Translations under genes and position numbers: made by a program
Source of the DNA: Lepturacanthus savala
Lineage: Eukaryota > Chordata > Actinopteri > Scombriformes > Trichiuridae
Length of the DNA stretch: 64,000 nt
Reading direction: 5' to 3'
Assembly: GCA_030544235.1 (NCBI GenBank)
Contig: CM060478.1
Coordinates: 1,163,727 to 1,227,726, forward strand
The notes under the pieces: generated by a model
Database searches by the model: none
What the model was told of the DNA's origin: nothing
What the model saw: the letters and a program-made list of their open reading frames with translations, nothing else
In this document: one piece after another, positions 60,001 to 64,000 of the stretch
Position numbering within the stretch: position 1 is the stretch's first letter
Layout: each line of letters begins with the position of its first letter

Positions 60001-60879
60001 TTTTCTTTTAATTTTTGGAAAAAATAGTTTCATCTCTGAAACTAAAACTGATCTGATTTGTCTCTTTGGGTGAATTTATTATATCTGGTCCTTATTTTTC
60101 TCATAATTCTGCCTTTTTATCTCATATTTATCACTTTTAATTGGGACTTCCACAGTGAAATCCTCTTTAACACCATCAAATAAAGATGTTTCCAACTCTC
60201 AGGTCCAAACATTCAGGATTCATTGAAATGATGCATCATTTAATTATTGTTATTTAACCCTTTAAACATCCCAGAGTGTTGATAAGTGTCTCTGGATGAA
60301 AGAGTTCAGCCGTAAAGACGTGATTTAAACGTTTCACCGCAGCATCAAACAGCGTGTGCACATATAAGTGCTGCTGTCAGAGGTCTGCGATAAGATGATT
60401 GTGTTTCACGTCTTAAAAAGGAAAAGAAAATGCAAAGAGAATGTTGAGCTGCTCCCAGGAGACGTGTATTTATCTGTAGAGAGTTGGGTGCTGCAGGGTC
60501 GAGCTCATCCTGTGTCTGTTCGATCAAAACGGAGAAAAAAAACAACATTTCAGGTCGAATCCTTCATTAAATCAGTTAAAAATAAAGTAGGAAAGCTGCA
60601 GTTTACTGGTTTAATCTGTCTCCGTTAATCAAATGACCAATTTCCCTTCGATCCTCCCAATACTGTCCACTTCCACTATCATAAAATAAGTTTATTTTAT
60701 CCAGTTTTTGCCCTAAAACTGTATTTATGTTGGTAAATCTCATGGTTTTCATGTCACTGACCCATAAACGGACACAAACTAGACCCATCTGATACGATTA
60801 TTCTATAAAACCCATCACAAAACATGTAATTCTGTTACTTGTGTATGAATTTAGAATTAAAATGAATTATTCCCCTTAT
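60001..60879. other. Spacer between paired arrays
   Basis: At 60040-60090 the sequence TTTGTCTCTTTGGGTGAATT matches the right flank of array 2. The rest (60250-60640) is balanced, with overlapping 60-86 codon frames on both strands that I do not recognise. Confidence 0.4.
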
Positions 60880-60952
60880 TTTTTGATGGGGACCCCCTGG
60901 AACCACCTCACGGACCCCTTGGGGTCCCTGAACCCCACGTTGAGAACCACTG
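60880..60952 (-). mobile_element. hAT-like terminus (CAGTGGTTCTCAACGTGGGG)
   Basis: On the minus strand it begins CAGTGGTTCTCAACGTGGGG, then GACCCCAAGGGGTCC and GGGGGTCCCCATC. Homologous to 19737-19812 and typical of hAT-type ends. The opposite terminus of this copy was not located. Confidence 0.6.
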
Positions 60953-61229
60953 ATATCAGAATTAGAATTAGTTCTGTTTAAAACAACTTTTATTTAATTT
61001 ATTTTGATGTTAAATGATACAGGAACTTTCCTTAGCCGTTAGCGGCTAACTGATGCTAGCAGTTAGCCGCTAACACTAGCTTGTCTGAGTAAATCCTATT
61101 CAAATTATTATTATTTTAATCCGATTTATGGTGAAGTTAGTGGAACTAACAGTAACAAAGGTACTTTGATGTAAAAGAGTTATTGGAAGAAAACGTCTCT
61201 GAAACAAAGGTTTTTAATTCCCATTTAAT
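60953..61229. other. Unique spacer containing a hairpin
   Basis: Contains the perfect hairpin listed at 61038-61074; otherwise nothing recognised. Confidence 0.4.
61038..61074. repeat. Perfect 15-bp hairpin (GTTAGCGGCTAACTG)
   Basis: Arms 61038-61052 and 61060-61074 are exact reverse complements around ATGCTAG. The left arm overlaps a second palindrome, TTAGCCG-TTAG-CGGCTAA, so two alternative foldings compete. Possible MITE remnant or structured DNA. Confidence 0.85.
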
Positions 61230-61980
61230 TCTCATGATTATGAGATAAAACATTTAAATTATGAAATACATAGAAATATCTCATAATTATGAATTTTCAT
61301 CTCATAATTATTACTTTTTATTTCATAATTATGATTTTTTATCTCATAATTTGGACTTTTTCTTATAATTTTGAAGTTTTACCTCATCATTTTGACGTCA
61401 TCTCATAATTATGACCTTTTTTATTGCATAACAGACTTTTTAACTCATAATTATGACTTTTAATCTAATAATTATGACTTTTAATCTAATAATTATGACT
61501 TTTAATCTAATAATTATGACTTTTAATCTAATAATTATGACTTTTTACCTCATAATTGTGACTTTTAATCTCATAATTATGACTTTTAATCTAATAATTA
61601 TGACTTTTAATCTCATAATTATGACTTTTAATCTAATAATTGTGACTTTTATTCCATAATTATGACTTTTAATCTAATAATTGTGACTTTTATTTCATAA
61701 TTATGACTTTTTATCTCATAATTATGACTTTTAATCTAATAATTGTGACTTTTATTTCATAATTATGACTTTTAATCTAATAATTATGACTTTTTATCTC
61801 ATAATTATGACTTTTTATCTCATAATTATGACTTTTAATCTAATAATTGTGACTTTTATTTCATAATTATGACCTTTTATCTCATAATTATGACTTTTAA
61901 TCTCATAATTATGACTTTTTATCTCATAATTATGACTTTTAATCTAATAATTATGACTTTTAATCTCATAATCATGACTT
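61230..61980. repeat. 21-bp minisatellite TTTTAATCTAATAATTATGAC, array 2
   Basis: About 33 units, more homogeneous than array 1, with a frequent variant AATCTAATAATTATGACTTT. It also opens with an inverted unit (CTCATGATTATGAGATAAAA). The right flank matches that of array 1. Confidence 0.95.
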
Positions 61981-63559
61981 TACATGTGGATTCTTTGATT
62001 GCTTGATGATCTAACTCGTCTCTTTGGATGAATTTATTCCTTTGATCCTCTTTCACACTAAATTCACACTAAAACAGACATTTGTGTCAGAACTTGAATT
62101 AAAATCTCTTCTTCTGTGGTGTTGAACAACGAGGCCTCCGGTGCATCTACGTGAATTTCTGTGAAACTTAACGAGCCAATTACACAACGAAACTTCTTAA
62201 AATCTCGCTCGATGACGTCGATGCACATCATGGAGATGCTGCAGAGAAACGGCCACGAAGAAGAAGCGGCTGTAAAAACTCCCAATGAATCCGATTAACA
62301 GTAGTTTGTAGCTTAAAGCTACAGGCTCATGTTCAAAGCTGCGTGTTTGCACTTAGATGCAGGGATTAAAGAGCAAATCTGTGATCGGTGGATGTTTGAC
62401 CCCGATATTGGGTTCATATGGTCAAATCTACTGTTGTGACTGATGAATTAGAGTCCAGCTGGTCTGGATTCGACTATAGAGAGTTCTAAAGAGGCCTCAT
62501 TCTGGTTTGGTGGATCCAGATTCCAATGCGTTGGTGCCTTTTCCCAATAAAATGTTGGTCTCCATAGTCTAGTTTCTAGAAAACTCCTCAAGACCATTGA
62601 CGTCATGGTGACAGGTTTGGTATTTGGTTGAACGGTGGGAAGATTACAAGCAAAAAGCAAAAAAACTGTGTTTATTAGGACATAATCAAACCTTAACAAC
62701 AGTCACATATCATCAGCCTGTAACATTAAAGAATAAAGTGACTTTAGGTCAATTTCTGAACATTTATTACAGTTTTGATGACTTTTTGAAACCTGAGATG
62801 TGGTGAATTGTCAATAAAGTGGTGAAGATGCTGGAACTTCCTTTATTTCTCTATATTTGGCTTCATATTTACTGACTTTATTGACTTAATTTCTGCTTCT
62901 TATTGTTATTTTTTCGCATTTATCTCATTTACAACACGGAGTTACTGAAGTTATCGTCTTTAAACCAATTAATTTGGTGTTTTTATTGAGGTCTGAGGAA
63001 GATTTTTTAAGGTTTGATCCCTTTGAAATTGGCCAAACAACCACAGATTTACTGCAAAAACTGAAATTGAGTAGAATTATATTATTCTACTGGGGTCAAT
63101 TTGGTTTTGATTTAAATAAACAAGGCTAACATTTTCCTAAAGAAGATTAATTTGACGAAAATCCCCCCAAAAATTGGTATTTTCACCTGTGAAGATTTCA
63201 GTTTTTGCTCAAACTAAAACACAACTCTTCCAGAAGGAGAATTAAATGGGATTAAATGGTGATTTTTAACAGAAATCTGATTGTAAAGTGGAATAACGTT
63301 GGAGTTTGTTAAACCCGGGTGCATTTTATGTTAAACAGCAATATTTGACTCTATGGGATGAGAACTTGCTGTAAAACCAACACAGCTAAAAGCTAAAAGA
63401 GGCTATAAAGCTCCAAAAGGCTGATTTTTTTCTGAAGTTCAATATAATAAGAGCCCTAGTTCAGATTATATTGTCCGTATGATTCATCGTTGGAAAATAA
63501 ATGGTTTATTAGCACTTTGAAGGGAATAAAAACTAAAACTTTAGATTAGTTTTTATCAT
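61981..63559. other. Non-coding, no gene seen
   Basis: Unique sequence. Weak similarity to the dispersed-family head (GGGGTCAATTTGGTTTTGAT) near 63092. Small frames at 62064-62806 have no recognised domain. Confidence 0.35.
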
Positions 63560-64000
63560 CACGCCGTCCTTCATGGGTTTATACAGCAGCCGGGTATTTA
63601 TCCCGCTTTTCTTTTTTTAAGATAGTTAACAAAAAGCAAACAATAAGAATGATTAAAGACTCTTTACTGCGATGACTTCCCCTTTATATAAGACTGAGCT
63701 GCCAAAAGATCATTAAGCCTTCATTGTGTGCTAATTAAATGAGCTCAGAGTGACATACTGACGCTTGGCCACCGTCGCTCACCGTCTCAATTCCACTTAT
63801 TCATGTGTCACCAAGGGGGAAAAAAAGGATTTCTTGGTTGGAATCCATCTTTTCCTCCCTCCTTGGCTCCCGTCCAGCCTCTATTTTCCATTCCCGGGCT
63901 CCTCTTTGTGTTCTCGGAGGCTCCGTTCGCCAAAAGTGGCGTCTCGTAGCCACAGCGCCTCTTATCCGGTTAATTTTCCCCCTGCATGGAAATCGTGCCG
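63560..64000. other. Candidate conserved non-coding region at window end
   Basis: Balanced, non-repetitive sequence that becomes GC-rich towards the end (TCCGTTCGCCAAAAGTGGCG, TAGCCACAGCGCCTCTTATC). It is cut by the window edge. It may be the start of a regulatory island or an exon-bearing region further on. Confidence 0.35.

Noticed and set aside
59489..61659. Frames of FLSHNYD and MTFNLII repeats
   Set aside because: Artefacts of the 21-bp minisatellites.

Overview
This window looks like vertebrate non-coding DNA, most likely from a teleost fish. The evidence is a decayed Tc1/mariner element with fish-type terminal and transposase sequence, a short Tc1/mariner-type MITE, hAT-like inverted termini, long CA/TG, TA, CTAT and GAA/GGA microsatellites, AT-rich composition, and no compact gene structure. 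The species, and whether this is an intron or a gene desert, cannot be decided from sequence alone.

No convincing host protein-coding gene, rRNA or tRNA was found. Long open frames here are side effects of tandem repeats whose period is a multiple of three, or of simple repeats without stops. The only recognisable protein-coding relics are a broken Tc1-like transposase at about 48.1-49.3 kb (+) and a transposase fragment at about 2.04-2.25 kb (-).

By a rough sum of the spans listed, tandem repeats fill about one third of the window. 1.0-2.1 kb: three-copy repeat abutting the Tc1 fragment. 11.4-14.4 kb and 15.8-16.4 kb: CCTA/CCAA/CTAT arrays, part of which sits in a 0.8-kb tandem duplication that also copies a unique module. 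23.6-24.7 kb: duplicated segment with an inner GGAGCCATTTT array. 25.9-27.2 kb: repeat built on the palindrome GGTAATTACC. 30.0-35.3 kb: hAT-like 67-bp inverted termini enclosing a ~32-bp minisatellite (core GCACTAAAGTGC) and a 440-bp GAA/GGA tract. The same minisatellite recurs at 36.1-38.1 and 52.5-53.4 kb. 39.9-40.7 kb: 24-bp array. 41.4-42.8 kb: four copies of a ~0.3-kb unit with CA tracts. 45.3-47.2 kb: a small MITE-like element, then a second inverted-terminus pair enclosing a 28-bp minisatellite. 54.6-56.3 kb: seven clustered copies of a dispersed element. 57.1-58.6 kb: 29-bp and 34-bp arrays. 59.3-60.0 and 61.2-62.0 kb: paired 21-bp arrays with related flanks.

Between the repeats lie islands of non-repetitive, compositionally balanced sequence rich in TAATTA/ATTA-type motifs (for example 8.5-8.9, 14.4-15.4, 16.8-17.1, 20.4-20.7, 47.6-47.9, 49.8-50.3 kb). 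They look like conserved non-coding elements near a developmental gene. That is a visual inference; no alignment was possible.

The most notable theme is coupling of transposon-like inverted termini with internal minisatellites at two unrelated loci, and dispersal of related minisatellites to several loci. This suggests mobile elements seeded or carried much of the tandem DNA.
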